Shown here: piece by piece, positions 1 through 8,977 of the stretch
Position numbering within the stretch: position 1 is the stretch's first letter
Layout of the letters: each line of letters begins with the position of its first letter
Assembly (NCBI RefSeq): GCF_000730425.1
Contig: NZ_CP008896.1
Span: 5,022,001 to 5,086,000 of the forward strand
Reading direction: 5' to 3'
DNA: 64,000 nt
Source: Pseudomonas fluorescens
Lineage (GTDB): Bacteria > Pseudomonadota > Gammaproteobacteria > Pseudomonadales > Pseudomonadaceae
Notes under the pieces: model-generated
What the model was told of the DNA's origin: nothing
The model's database searches: none
What the model saw: the letters and a program-made list of their open reading frames with translations, nothing else
Position numbers and translations under genes: made by a program

Positions 1-888
1 CAGCACCACGTTGCCAAAGGTTTCGGTGAGGCTGGGGAACAGAAACAGGTCCCCCGATGCATAGTGCCGCGCCAGCTCCTCACCCCGTTGCGTCCCGCAG
101 AAAATCGCGGTGGGGAGGGTCGTTGCCAGTGCTTCGCGTTGCGGCCCGTCGCCAACGACGACCAGCGTCAGCCGACGCTGTGGATAAGTTGCCTGCAACG
201 CCTCGAAGCAGCGTTTGAGCAAGCCGAGGTTTTTCTCCGGTGCCAGGCGTCCGACATGCATGACGGCGATATCGTCATTGCCCAGCCCCCATTGTTCACG
301 CAGGGCATTGTCACGCCTGGCGGGGTGGAACAGTTGACTGTCTACGCCGCGCGATAACAGGTCCAGGCGCTCGAAGTGGCGGCGCTCCAGTTCCACGCGC
401 TGGCTGACGCTGGGCACCAGGGTCAGGGTGGAGCGGTTGTGGAACCAGCGCAGGTAGTGGGTCAGGAGGCGGCTGAGCATGCCCAGGCCGTATTGGCTGG
501 AATACTGCTGGAAGTTGGTATGGAAACCGCTGACCACACTGATCCCCAGGCGCCGTGCCGCACGCAGTGCCGACAAGCCCAGCGGGCCTTCGGTGGCAAT
601 GTACAGCACGTCTGGACGCTGGCGTTTCCAGCGCCGCAGCAGTTTGTGCATCGAGGACTGCCCCCATTGCAGGCCCGGGTAGCCCGGCAGAGGCCAGCCG
701 CGACACAGCAGCAGGCTGTCGTCACTGAGGCGGCTCAAGTCATCACCTTGGCGCGGGCGCACCAACTCCACCTGATGCCCGCGTGCGCGCAGGCCGTCAC
801 ACAGGCGGCCAAGGGTGTTGGCCACGCCGTTGATTTCCGGTGGGAAGGTTTCGGTAATCAGGGTGATGTTCAAGAAGGCTGTCGTCAT
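1..888 (-). CDS. Glycosyltransferase family 4 (GT-B fold), 3' end outside window
   Basis: Probable retaining glycosyltransferase moving a sugar from a nucleotide-sugar donor, most likely for lipid or envelope glycan synthesis. The N-terminus (MTTAFLNITLITETFPPEINGV) is the usual GT4 opening strand and glycine loop. The donor-domain signature VGRLAPEKNLGLL follows at about residues 250-265, and the visible part ends in the FPSLTETFG region that precedes the second glutamate of the EX7E motif. The start ATG is at 886-888. About 296 codons are visible of an expected 370-400, so only the last quarter is missing. It resembles the alpha-mannosyltransferase-like proteins of pseudomonads, but the acceptor cannot be read from sequence. 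Confidence 0.85.
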   Translation of the reverse strand, partial: MTTAFLNITLITETFPPEINGVANTLGRLCDGLRARGHQVELVRPRQGDDLSRLSDDSLLLCRGWPLPGYPGLQWGQSSMHKLLRRWKRQRPDVLYIATEGPLGLSALRAARRLGISVVSGFHTNFQQYSSQYGLGMLSRLLTHYLRWFHNRSTLTLVPSVSQRVELERRHFERLDLLSRGVDSQLFHPARRDNALREQWGLGNDDIAVMHVGRLAPEKNLGLLKRCFEALQATYPQRRLTLVVVGDGPQREALATTLPTAIFCGTQRGEELARHYASGDLFLFPSLTETFGNVVL

Positions 889-967
889 GCAGCCAGTGTC
901 GGTGCGGGCCGTGTCGTCATTGTGTCGTCACGATGACGGATTTGTGACGATGCGGCCCGGTAGTGGT

Positions 968-1960
968 TTAGTTGAACGGCGCAGGACGCGGGGTCTTGGC
1001 CGAGGACGGCGGCAGCATCGGCAACTTGAAGTCCGGCTGGTCACCGGTCAGCGTGTCGAGGAACGCGACAATCTGGCTCACCTCATCGGTGCTCAACGTG
1101 CGTCCCAGTTGCAGGCGCGCCATGACGTCCACTGCTTCGCTCAGGTTCCAGTAGGCACCGTCGTGGAAGTAGGGGTAGGTCAGGGCGACGTTACGCAAGG
1201 TCGGCACCTTGAACATCATCCGGTCCTGATCCTTGCCGGTCAGGCCGGCCACACCCTGGGCCGGGTTCTTGGTGGCATAGGGTTCGACCATGCCCATTTT
1301 CTGGAAGGTACTGCCGCCTACTGCCTCGCCGTTGTGGCACGCCACGCAGCCGATGCTCTTGAACAACTGGTAGCCTTGCGCCGCCGTGGCGCTGATGGCT
1401 TTTTTATCGCCCAGCAGCCAGCGGTCGAACGGGGCGTTGGGGGTGACCAGGGTTTCTTCAAAGGCAGCGATAGCATTGGTCACATCGTCGAACTGGATGC
1501 CGTCATCGCCATACACCTTCTTGAACGAAGCCTGGTACTGCGGGATCGAGCGCAGTACGTCCACGGCCAGGTCATGGGTGAAGCCCATTTCGCCAGGATT
1601 GGAAATCGGGCCGCCGGCCTGTTCCTGCAACGTTGCCGCGCGCCCATCCCAGAACTGCGCGACGCTCATGCTGGAGTTGAGCACCGTTGGGGAGTTGATC
1701 GGCCCCTGGTGCCAGTTGTGCCCGATGGAGGTGGGCAGATTGTCGCTGCCGCCCATGCTCAGGTTGTGGCAGGAGTTGCAGGAAATAAAGCCGGACTTGG
1801 ACAAGCGTGGGTCGAAGAACAATTGCTTGCCCAACTCGACCTTATTGGCATCGGTGATCTTCGCCGGCTGTACCGGCAGTATGGGCTCATTGGCGGCGGC
1901 GGCCCCCCAGGCCTCGCCGCCCAACATCAATCCGAACATCAGCATCAACGGTCTGTACAT
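968..1960 (-). CDS. ccpR: Di-haem cytochrome c peroxidase, periplasmic
   Basis: Bacterial cytochrome c peroxidase (CcpA/MauG superfamily), which reduces hydrogen peroxide to water in the periplasm with electrons from small c-type cytochromes. The 330-residue protein has a signal peptide ending near AWGA (residue 20) and two haem-binding CXXCH motifs, CNSCH at 61-65 and CVACH at 205-209, the spacing expected of a peroxidase haem and an electron-transfer haem. Length fits the family (about 320-350). It stands alone between a glycosyltransferase and cysZ. An ANR-type box lies upstream, consistent with the known induction of this enzyme in pseudomonads under low oxygen. A MauG-like role is less likely because the length and both haem contexts match classical CCP. 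Confidence 0.93.
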   Translation of the reverse strand: MYRPLMLMFGLMLGGEAWGAAAANEPILPVQPAKITDANKVELGKQLFFDPRLSKSGFISCNSCHNLSMGGSDNLPTSIGHNWHQGPINSPTVLNSSMSVAQFWDGRAATLQEQAGGPISNPGEMGFTHDLAVDVLRSIPQYQASFKKVYGDDGIQFDDVTNAIAAFEETLVTPNAPFDRWLLGDKKAISATAAQGYQLFKSIGCVACHNGEAVGGSTFQKMGMVEPYATKNPAQGVAGLTGKDQDRMMFKVPTLRNVALTYPYFHDGAYWNLSEAVDVMARLQLGRTLSTDEVSQIVAFLDTLTGDQPDFKLPMLPPSSAKTPRPAPFN

Positions 1961-2020
1961 GGTGCGCTCCCCACAGGCTTATAGTTTTAATAACCATGTG
2001 CTCTGCATGGGCAAATCGCC

Positions 2021-2034
2021 ATGATCCAGGTCAA
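2021..2034 (-). promoter_or_regulatory. ANR/FNR-type box upstream of cytochrome c peroxidase
   Basis: Read on the minus strand the site is TTGACCTGGATCAT, 8 of 10 conserved positions of the FNR/ANR consensus TTGAT-N4-ATCAA. It lies 61 bases upstream of the peroxidase ATG. If it sits at the usual -41.5 position, transcription would begin near 1986, leaving a leader of about 25 bases. Anaerobic or microaerobic activation is the inference. Confidence 0.65.
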
Positions 2035-2043
2035 TCGAACCGC

Positions 2044-2799
2044 CTAGGGGGTTTTCGCCAGCATCGTTTCGGCGCCTTGCTCACGCACCCAGAACAGCGT
2101 CGCTCCCGCTACCGCCGCCGGCATCATCAGCAGGTTGACCACCGGCACCAGCAACACCAGGTAGACAATCCCGCCGAAGCTCATGCTCTGCCAGCGCTTC
2201 TGGCGCAGCCAGGCGAGCATTTCGTTCCAGCCCAGTTTGTGGTTGTCGGCCGGGTAGTCGATGTACTGGATCGCCATCATCCACACCCCGAACAGCAGCC
2301 ACAGCGGCGCGGCAATCAAGTTGACCACCGGGATGAAGGACAGGATGAACAGGCCGATGGCCCGGGGCAGGAAGTAGCCCAGCTTGCGCATTTCCCGGGC
2401 CAGGGTGCGCGGGACCATGGCGAACAGCTCGGCCCAACTGAAGGCCGGGAAGTCATCGGTGCCACGCACCACCACTTCGACTTTTTCGGCGAGAAAACCG
2501 TTAAAGGGCGCGGCGATGATATTGGCGAGCATGGTGAAGCTGAAAAACACCATGAATGCCACCAGCAGCACGAACAGCGGCCACAGGATGTAGCTGAGGA
2601 AACTCAACCAACTGGGCAACGTCGGCATCAGGGTATCGACCCACAGGCTGAACTGATGGCCAGCAAAATAGATCAACCCGACGAACAGTATCAGGTTGAT
2701 CGCCAGGGGCAGCAGGACGAACAGGCGCAGGCCTGGGCTCAAGACCAGTTTCAGGCCTTCACGCAGGTATTGTGGGCCTGACAGAACGGGGGCGGGCAT
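2044..2799 (-). CDS. cysZ: Sulfate transporter CysZ
   Basis: Inner-membrane sulfate uptake protein of the CysZ/EI24 family that feeds assimilatory sulfate reduction. The 251-residue product (E. coli CysZ is about 253) opens with the family-typical [12 protein letters not shown] segment. It has hydrophobic stretches at about 24-46, 66-96, 140-180 and 205-236 and the internal FLAEKVE and [11 protein letters not shown] elements expected of CysZ. A Shine-Dalgarno sequence (CCGGAG) precedes the ATG. It stands alone on the minus strand next to trxB, which is divergent. No CysB site was recognised upstream. Confidence 0.9.
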   Translation of the reverse strand: MPAPVLSGPQYLREGLKLVLSPGLRLFVLLPLAINLILFVGLIYFAGHQFSLWVDTLMPTLPSWLSFLSYILWPLFVLLVAFMVFFSFTMLANIIAAPFNGFLAEKVEVVVRGTDDFPAFSWAELFAMVPRTLAREMRKLGYFLPRAIGLFILSFIPVVNLIAAPLWLLFGVWMMAIQYIDYPADNHKLGWNEMLAWLRQKRWQSMSFGGIVYLVLLVPVVNLLMMPAAVAGATLFWVREQGAETMLAKTP

Positions 2800-4054
<1,255 letters not shown>

Positions 4055-4065
4055 GCCGTTGCAAT

Positions 4066-4095
4066 AAAAAAACCGGCCGTGAGGCCGGTTTTTTT
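4066..4095 (+). terminator. Intrinsic terminator after trxB
   Basis: Perfect stem AACCGGCC/GGCCGGTT with loop GTGA, followed by a run of T, 15 bases after the trxB stop. An A-run on the 5' side means it could also act on the opposite strand. Confidence 0.92.
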
Positions 4096-4156
4096 ATGTG
4101 CGCGATTTGACGAACACCGCAATCCAATCAATGTGGGAGCTGGGTTTTAAGCTGGA

Positions 4157-4495
4157 TCAGCGTCGGGCCAAGGGCTGTGTGTTGAATTTCACACCCGCCA
4201 GGCCATGCTCGATCAACGCGCGGATGTTGCTGTGATCTGTGCCCTCAGGCGTCGCCAACACCGAACGGTAATGCTCACCGAACGCCAGCAAAGCCTGCTG
4301 GTCGCTCAAGCCTTCTAGCAGTGCCAGGCCCAGGGTCTTGCACGAGCCTTCGTTCTGCCCGGCGGCGTTTTCCACGCCACCATTGCAGAAGGCCTGTGGC
4401 TGGTAGTCGTAGTTGGCGGCGATAAAGGCCAGGGTCTGGGCAAAGGCATGTTCGCCGCTGTCGAGGCTGGCGCGCAGGGTGTTCAGGTCAGTCAT
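4157..4495 (-). CDS. HopJ-family small protein
   Basis: 112-residue cytoplasmic protein of the family named after the Pseudomonas HopJ effector; motifs are FNGGVENAAGQNEGSC-like in the middle (FCNGGVENAAGQNEGSCK) and a C-terminal NIRALIEHGL. No signal, membrane segment or type III chaperone/secretion context is present, and the protein is encoded with DUF1244 and folate-type genes, so a housekeeping role is more likely than an effector role. The start ATG (4493-4495) overlaps the last eight bases of the DUF1244 gene, which indicates translational coupling. Function is unknown. Bases 4096-4156 before its stop carry a decayed REP-like sequence. Confidence 0.8.
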   Translation of the reverse strand: MTDLNTLRASLDSGEHAFAQTLAFIAANYDYQPQAFCNGGVENAAGQNEGSCKTLGLALLEGLSDQQALLAFGEHYRSVLATPEGTDHSNIRALIEHGLAGVKFNTQPLARR

Positions 4496-4784
4496 GGGGT
4501 TTTCCTTTGGCAAACGCCGCCTGTTGCTCGGCGCTGGCTTCTTGCTGGTATTGGGCTTTCCACTCGGCGTACGGCATGCCGTAGACCACTTCGCGGGCGT
4601 CATCGAGGCTGATCTCGATCTGGCGTTCGTCGGCCTCGGCCTTGTACCACTTGGACAGGCAGTTGCGGCAGAACCCGGCGAGGTTCATCAGGTCGATGTT
4701 CTGTACGTCCTTGCGGCTGTCCAGGTGTGCAACCAGCCGGCGGAAGGCCGCCGCTTCGAGTTCCAGGCGTTGTTGGTCGGTCAT
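4488..4784 (-). CDS. DUF1244 domain protein
   Basis: 98-residue protein with the DUF1244 signature: a central LAGFCRNCLSKWY helix-turn with two cysteines, followed by YGMPYAEWKAQYQ and a polar tail. Widely conserved in proteobacteria without an assigned function. The ATG at 4784 was chosen because GTGA lies at Shine-Dalgarno distance; an in-frame GTG at 4793 would add three residues. It is 23 bases after folX and overlaps the following HopJ-family gene, so folM-folX-DUF1244-hopJ is probably one transcript. Confidence 0.85.
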   Translation of the reverse strand: MTDQQRLELEAAAFRRLVAHLDSRKDVQNIDLMNLAGFCRNCLSKWYKAEADERQIEISLDDAREVVYGMPYAEWKAQYQQEASAEQQAAFAKGKPHD

Positions 4785-4807
4785 AGGGTTCACGTAGATT
4801 CAGGGGG

Positions 4808-5179
4808 TTAACGGCTGGCTGCCAGGGTAATCGAAACCGACTCGGCAAAGCGCAGCGCATGGGGCTTGTCGACTTCGACTTCGGCATACAGCACCGATTC
4901 ATTGCTCATCACCAGGTCCAGCAACTCCTGGGTCAGGCGCTCAAGCAGGGCAAAGCGGTTGCCCTCGACGTGGGCGATGATGGCCTTGGTGATGGTGCGG
5001 TAGTTCAAGGCGTGGTCGATATCGTTGTCGCGCACGGCGTCTTGTGCGGCATACAGGATGGTCAGGTTGATCAACACATCTTGCTTGTTGAGGATCTCAT
5101 CCTCGTTGATGCCAATGAAGGTGCGCAGACACAGGTCCTTGACCCGGATACGCGCCATACCTGGTTGAAGTTGTGGCAT
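4808..5179 (-). CDS. folX: Dihydroneopterin triphosphate 2'-epimerase FolX
   Basis: 123-residue member of the dihydroneopterin aldolase/epimerase fold. It converts dihydroneopterin triphosphate to dihydromonapterin triphosphate, the first dedicated step to tetrahydromonapterin. Features are [19 protein letters not shown] at the N-terminus, [10 protein letters not shown] in the middle and the [16 protein letters not shown] strand that carries the pterin-binding region. FolX rather than FolB is preferred because of the length (E. coli FolX 120) and the adjacent folM. The start at 5179 has GGAG at nine bases; a longer in-frame extension to 5257 would run into folM and lacks a ribosome site. The minus-strand order is folM then folX. 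Confidence 0.85.
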   Translation of the reverse strand: MPQLQPGMARIRVKDLCLRTFIGINEDEILNKQDVLINLTILYAAQDAVRDNDIDHALNYRTITKAIIAHVEGNRFALLERLTQELLDLVMSNESVLYAEVEVDKPHALRFAESVSITLAASR

Positions 5180-5234
5180 TGCTACTTGCTCCGTCCAATC
5201 AATTGCAGGAACCCCACGCGGCTGGTGTTCGGGT

Positions 5235-5945
5235 TTACTTGACATGCCGCCCGCCATTGACGGTCAGGGTGGTGCCGGTCACATAAGGGTTGTCCAGCAG
5301 GTAACGCAGGCTCTGGTAAATCACTTCGGCGCCGGGCTCGATACCCAGTGCTGACTTGGCCAGGACCTTGGCGCGATAGGCCGCGTCGTCGCCGTCGTTG
5401 AACATCACCATGGCTGGCGCGATGCCATTGACCTTGATCCGGGGCGCGTATTGAGCGGCGAAGGACAGGGTCAGGCTGTCGAGCCCGGCCTTGGTGGCAC
5501 AGTAGGCGATGTGCTGGCGGCTACCCTTGCGGGTCACGTCGTCGCTGATATGCACAATGTCGGCTGGCGTCGAGTGTCTTAGCAAGTCAGCACAATGCAG
5601 GTTGATCAGGTACGGCGCAAGCATGTGCACACTGAACATATCGATAAAGGCGTTGGCCTCGTCCCCCGGTGTTTCTGCGGCCCAGGTCGAGGCGTTGTGG
5701 ATGATCGCCCGCAGGCTGTCGGTATGGGTCTTGAGTTCGCTGATGAACGCCAGGATACCGGCCTCGCAGGAAAAATCGGCAAATACGCCAATCGCGCCAC
5801 GCTCGCGCAAGGCCTGCACGCCGGGACGTTCACTGCGATAGCTGAAGATCACCGGCTGCTGTTCATCCAGCAGGCGCAGGGCACAGTGCAGGCCGACACG
5901 TTGGCCGGCGCCGGTGATCAGGATCGGGGCGGGGGTGGAGGTCAT
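5235..5945 (-). CDS. folM: Dihydromonapterin reductase FolM
   Basis: Short-chain dehydrogenase that reduces dihydromonapterin to tetrahydromonapterin with NADPH. 236 residues with the SDR cofactor motif in the FolM form (TGAGQRVG, arginine in place of a middle glycine), the NAS/NAG-equivalent HNAS, the active-site YCATK and a C-terminal NGGRHVK. Established work in E. coli and P. aeruginosa shows FolX and FolM act together to make the pterin cofactor of phenylalanine hydroxylase. The start ATG at 5945 matches the conserved [12 protein letters not shown] opening. A TATAGT -10-like sequence lies just upstream, without a good -35. Confidence 0.87.
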   Translation of the reverse strand: MTSTPAPILITGAGQRVGLHCALRLLDEQQPVIFSYRSERPGVQALRERGAIGVFADFSCEAGILAFISELKTHTDSLRAIIHNASTWAAETPGDEANAFIDMFSVHMLAPYLINLHCADLLRHSTPADIVHISDDVTRKGSRQHIAYCATKAGLDSLTLSFAAQYAPRIKVNGIAPAMVMFNDGDDAAYRAKVLAKSALGIEPGAEVIYQSLRYLLDNPYVTGTTLTVNGGRHVK

Positions 5946-6006
5946 GGCAGGCTCGGGTCGCGGGCAAGCCAAAACTATACCAGCGACCGGCCTGTAGCGG
6001 ACCGGC

Positions 6007-6567
6007 TTAAACGGTTGCTTCGGCAGGTTTTACCCGTCGCGGGGCCGGATTGAGCCAGCCTGCCAGCAAATGGGTCGACAGCGGAATGAACAGATAGACC
6101 ATCAAGGGCGTCAGGGCCAGGGTGCTGACCAGCACGCGGCTGAACAAGCCCAGTTCGGCCAATAGCGGTTCCAGGCCGAAGTTGAACAGCAGCGACACCG
6201 GGAAAAACGCCAGCCAGATCGCCACGGCCTGTTTCCAGCGCGGTGGGCGCTGGCCCGCCGCACCAAACCAGCCTTCCATGCCGCTGACGCGATGCTCCAT
6301 GGGGTCTGCGAACAATTCGCTGCCGCGCCCGAGCCAGGCGCTGCGCGAGGCAGAGAACTCCCAGGCATGCAGGGTCTGCTCGTCGGCGAAGCGGAAGATG
6401 ATCTGGAATTCGCCACCGTCGGCAGGCGGTGCAAGCACGCCTGAACCCAGGTAGCCGGGGAAGTCAGTGGCCAGTTGCTCGCCTTCGCGCAGCCAGCTCA
6501 TCATGTCCTGATAACGGCCTTGGGCCGCGCGGCGCGCAACCATCAAGGTGACGGGGAGGGTAGACAT
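6007..6567 (-). CDS. Antibiotic biosynthesis monooxygenase-fold membrane protein
   Basis: 186-residue protein. The first about 95 residues look like an ABM/YgiN-type ferredoxin-like alpha-beta domain (PVTLMVARRAAQGRYQDMMSWL, then GYLGSGVL and FQIIFRFADEQTLHAWEFS). Two membrane segments follow at about 115-135 and 143-168. This ABM-plus-two-helices form is common in proteobacteria but has no assigned reaction. GGAGA precedes the ATG. It is divergent from the MerR-type regulator at 6781, across a 213-base region with a palindrome that could be the regulator's site, so it is a candidate target of that regulator. Confidence 0.7.
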   Translation of the reverse strand: MSTLPVTLMVARRAAQGRYQDMMSWLREGEQLATDFPGYLGSGVLAPPADGGEFQIIFRFADEQTLHAWEFSASRSAWLGRGSELFADPMEHRVSGMEGWFGAAGQRPPRWKQAVAIWLAFFPVSLLFNFGLEPLLAELGLFSRVLVSTLALTPLMVYLFIPLSTHLLAGWLNPAPRRVKPAEATV

Positions 6568-6754
6568 TGTGTATCTCCGAATGTGTGGGGGCGCTGCACC
6601 GGGTAGGTGGCGTCCCTGGCGAGGCCGCAGGGTAGGGCGGCGACGCAAAAAAACAGGCAAGGATTATTCCTGATTTGACGAAATACGCCAGCGGCATTGG
6701 ACGGCTGGGCAGATCCCTTGAAAAAGACAGGTATAAAAGCGTTATATGGGATCC

Positions 6755-6769
6755 AACTTCGTACAAGTT
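6755..6769. promoter_or_regulatory. Palindrome in the divergent promoter region, candidate LitR-type operator
   Basis: AACTTCGTACAAGTT, arms AACTT/AAGTT around CGTAC, sits 11 bases before the MerR-type start codon. A plausible sigma-70 pair lies just upstream (TTGAAA at 6719, TTATAT at 6743, 18 bases apart). MerR/LitR proteins bind TGTACA-like palindromes, and autoregulation from such a site is common. Assignment to this regulator is inferred from position only. Confidence 0.4.
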
Positions 6770-6780
6770 TTGGTCATTCG

Positions 6781-7740
6781 ATGCCTGTAACCACAGCCCT
6801 TTCCCCTGGTCTTGAGCATGGCGGTCTATCCGCCGCGGATGAGTTGTTCCCGATTCGTGAAGTCGCAAGATTGACAGGTATCAACCCGGTTACCCTGCGC
6901 GCGTGGGAGCGTCGCTATGGTTTGATTCAGCCGGTGCGCACCGAAAGCGGGCATCGCCTGTACACGCAGAAGGACATCGAGACCGTTCATCGCATTCTGG
7001 ATTGGATCGAGCGTGGCGTGGCGGTCAGCAAGGTCGGCAAGATCCTCGCCCGGGACAATGCGCAAGTGTCTTCACTGCAGCACCTGCAGGAAGGCAGCGG
7101 CCATCACGAGTGGTCCCAGTGGCAGCAGCAGTTGCAACTCGCCATCGGCGCGTTTGATGAGCTGCAACTCGAGCGTCTGTATGGGCAGGTCTTTGCGGCG
7201 TACCCCGCTGCAGTCGCGTTCCAGGACATCCTGATGCCCCTTTGGCGTCAATTGTTGCGGCATCAGGGGCGTTTTGGACAAGCCAGCGAATGGTTGTTTT
7301 TCGACAGTTTCCTGCGTGCGCGGATTTCCCAGCGCCTGCAACTGGCCCGCGCTGGCCGCACGCCGCAGGTACTGCTGGCGGCCATTGCCGGCGAGTGCCG
7401 AGAACTGGAATTGCTGGTGGCGGGGCTCATGCTCAGTGGTGACGAACTGGCCGTTCATGTGCTGAACGTGGGCCAGCCCCTGGATGAGTTGACACTGATC
7501 TGCGAGAAGACTCGCCCGCAGGCGCTGGTGCTGTTCTCCAACCGTTCACCAACCCATGAGTTGCCCAAGCGGTTGGCGCGGTTGGCCCTGACCCTGGAGT
7601 GCCCAGTGCTGCTGGCCGGTGATGCCTCGGACATGGCAGAGCAGCCACTGGCCGGTACTGCCATCGGCTGCCTGGGCAATGAGGGACGGTTGATGCAACG
7701 GCGCTTGCAGCAGTTTCTCGGGGGAACCCTGGATACCTGA
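6781..7740 (+). CDS. MerR-family regulator with B12-fold domain, class II LitR type
   Basis: Transcription regulator of 319 residues. The N-terminal MerR winged helix (FPIREVARLTGINPVTLRAW, then GHRLYTQKDIE) is at about 20-90. A helical-bundle domain and a Rossmann-like domain of CarH/LitR type follow. The cobalamin ligands of CarH are missing: where a D/E-x-H-x-x-G motif would lie there is ECRELE, and the EH of the helical bundle is replaced (ASEWLFFD). This matches class II LitR proteins, which in P. putida control light-inducible genes together with a LOV protein. The start ATG was chosen at the conserved MPVTTAL; the Shine-Dalgarno sequence is weak. Its neighbours are a LOV photoreceptor and a PilZ-like gene, convergent. 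Confidence 0.8.
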   Translation: MPVTTALSPGLEHGGLSAADELFPIREVARLTGINPVTLRAWERRYGLIQPVRTESGHRLYTQKDIETVHRILDWIERGVAVSKVGKILARDNAQVSSLQHLQEGSGHHEWSQWQQQLQLAIGAFDELQLERLYGQVFAAYPAAVAFQDILMPLWRQLLRHQGRFGQASEWLFFDSFLRARISQRLQLARAGRTPQVLLAAIAGECRELELLVAGLMLSGDELAVHVLNVGQPLDELTLICEKTRPQALVLFSNRSPTHELPKRLARLALTLECPVLLAGDASDMAEQPLAGTAIGCLGNEGRLMQRRLQQFLGGTLDT

Positions 7741-7742
7741 GA

Positions 7743-8348
7743 TCAGGCATGCACTTCGGGGTGGGCCAGGCGATGCTGTTGCAGGATGAACTGGCGCAGG
7801 CGCTCGGTTTCATCCACATCGCCCTGGCTCAAGCGGTAGGCAAACAGGCCACGGGCTGTCTCGCGCTCCAGCGTGCCACGCACGGCAATCCGCTCGTAGC
7901 CGGAGGGGCTGAACCACATCGAGAAGGTCCGAGGTGGTTTGCTACGGCCACGGGCCTGCACCAGCAGGCCCTTGAATGACACTTCATGCACCCATAGCGC
8001 ACCGGGCTGGCCCCTGACATTTTCCAGGGCCACCGGCTCTTCGAGCACCAGGCGCCAAGGCCGGATCATCGGTCCATCCTCGAAAATGCTCGGGACGCCC
8101 AGGCGCAGGTGCAGCGTGTGAAACTCGTCCTCTACCAATTGCAGGGGAAAGGTCATCTGCTGGTTATCGAACTGCGCCTGGATTGTCACTTGTTCATGGG
8201 CCGCCAGACGCGTGAGCAAGTCGCGGATCTGCGCGCCACCGTTGACCGTCAGGCTCGACGACACATCCCGCACATTCAGTTGCGGGTTGTGGTGCATAGT
8301 CTGGATGAAGTCCAGTTCGTCCTGCGTCAAAAGCGCGTCGCGTTGCAT
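7743..8348 (-). CDS. YcgR/PilZ-like protein
   Basis: 201-residue soluble protein. Residues about 30-85 resemble the YcgR N-terminal domain, and 95-195 resemble PilZ: RPWRLVLEEPVAL then EVSFKGLLVQ, ending with VRGTLE and LRQFILQQH. PilZ proteins bind cyclic di-GMP through RxxxR and D/NxSxxG. Here the pair reads RPWR and ExSxxG, so both motifs deviate and binding is uncertain. It lies 58 bases downstream of the LOV gene on the same strand, probably cotranscribed, and convergent with the MerR regulator (stop codons two bases apart). It could tie light sensing to motility or surface behaviour. The domain call rests on motif reading. Confidence 0.55.
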   Translation of the reverse strand: MQRDALLTQDELDFIQTMHHNPQLNVRDVSSSLTVNGGAQIRDLLTRLAAHEQVTIQAQFDNQQMTFPLQLVEDEFHTLHLRLGVPSIFEDGPMIRPWRLVLEEPVALENVRGQPGALWVHEVSFKGLLVQARGRSKPPRTFSMWFSPSGYERIAVRGTLERETARGLFAYRLSQGDVDETERLRQFILQQHRLAHPEVHA

Positions 8349-8406
8349 TGATGTGGCTCAAGGAAATGCGTGAGTGAACTGATTATCACCCTAAAGACCG
8401 TGTTTT

Positions 8407-8874
8407 CTAAAGTTTGTTAGATCCGCTCGTCGCTCGGAGTGCTGCCAATTCGGCTGTAAGCTGCGCCACTTGGGCTTCCAGCTGCGCCACACGCAGCTGG
8501 GCCTTGACCTGGAGCGTTACGTCTTTCTGTACGCCGACGAAATAAGTCTGCTGATCGGCCGGGTTGTAAACCGTCGATAATGACAGTTCATTCCAGAAGT
8601 GCGTGCCGTCCTTGCGGTAGTTGCGCAGGATTTCCCGGCACGCGCCGCCACTGTCCAGGGCTTCACGGATGGCCATCAGGGCTGGCTGGTCACGGTCGCC
8701 CGACTGCAGGAAGCGGCAATCCTGATAAAGGATATCGTCCAGGGCGTAGCCGGTCATGCGTTCAAAGGCCGGGTTCACGTAAATCAGCGGCTTGTCCTGG
8801 CCTTCCCGTTCCGCCACGACGATCCCGTCGTTGGAGGCGTTGACCACCATTTGCATCAGCTTGGCGTTGATCAT
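8407..8874 (-). CDS. Short LOV blue-light photoreceptor
   Basis: 155-residue LOV protein closely resembling the P. putida short LOV proteins (PpSB1-LOV type). A PAS core carries the photoactive cysteine in YQDCRFLQ, falling at residue 53 when counted from MINAKL, the position of the adduct-forming Cys53 in that family. ASNDGIVVAE, NYRKDGTHFWNEL and the YFVGVQKDVT strand with its flavin-contacting glutamine are all intact. A C-terminal coiled coil (about 120-145) serves dimerisation; no effector domain is fused. The start at MINA has GGAT at seven bases; an in-frame ATG four codons earlier lacks a ribosome site. It is divergent from the flavodoxin gene. Confidence 0.9.
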   Translation of the reverse strand: MINAKLMQMVVNASNDGIVVAEREGQDKPLIYVNPAFERMTGYALDDILYQDCRFLQSGDRDQPALMAIREALDSGGACREILRNYRKDGTHFWNELSLSTVYNPADQQTYFVGVQKDVTLQVKAQLRVAQLEAQVAQLTAELAALRATSGSNKL

Positions 8875-8977
8875 TGAGCGATCCATGGCTTGTTTATGGA
8901 ATGTTTAGTGTAAGACAACCCTCCCGGCGGCCAACTGTTAATATCCCAGGCTTTCACTCAACTACAGGATCAGATTG

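Noticed and set aside
815..1984. 389-codon open frame opposite the cytochrome c peroxidase
   Set aside because: Arises from GC-rich third positions of the real gene. The reverse strand has two haem motifs and a signal peptide; this frame has no recognisable domain or ribosome site.
4157..4495. Type III effector locus
   Set aside because: Only the family name suggests it; no secretion genes, hrp box or chaperone is present.
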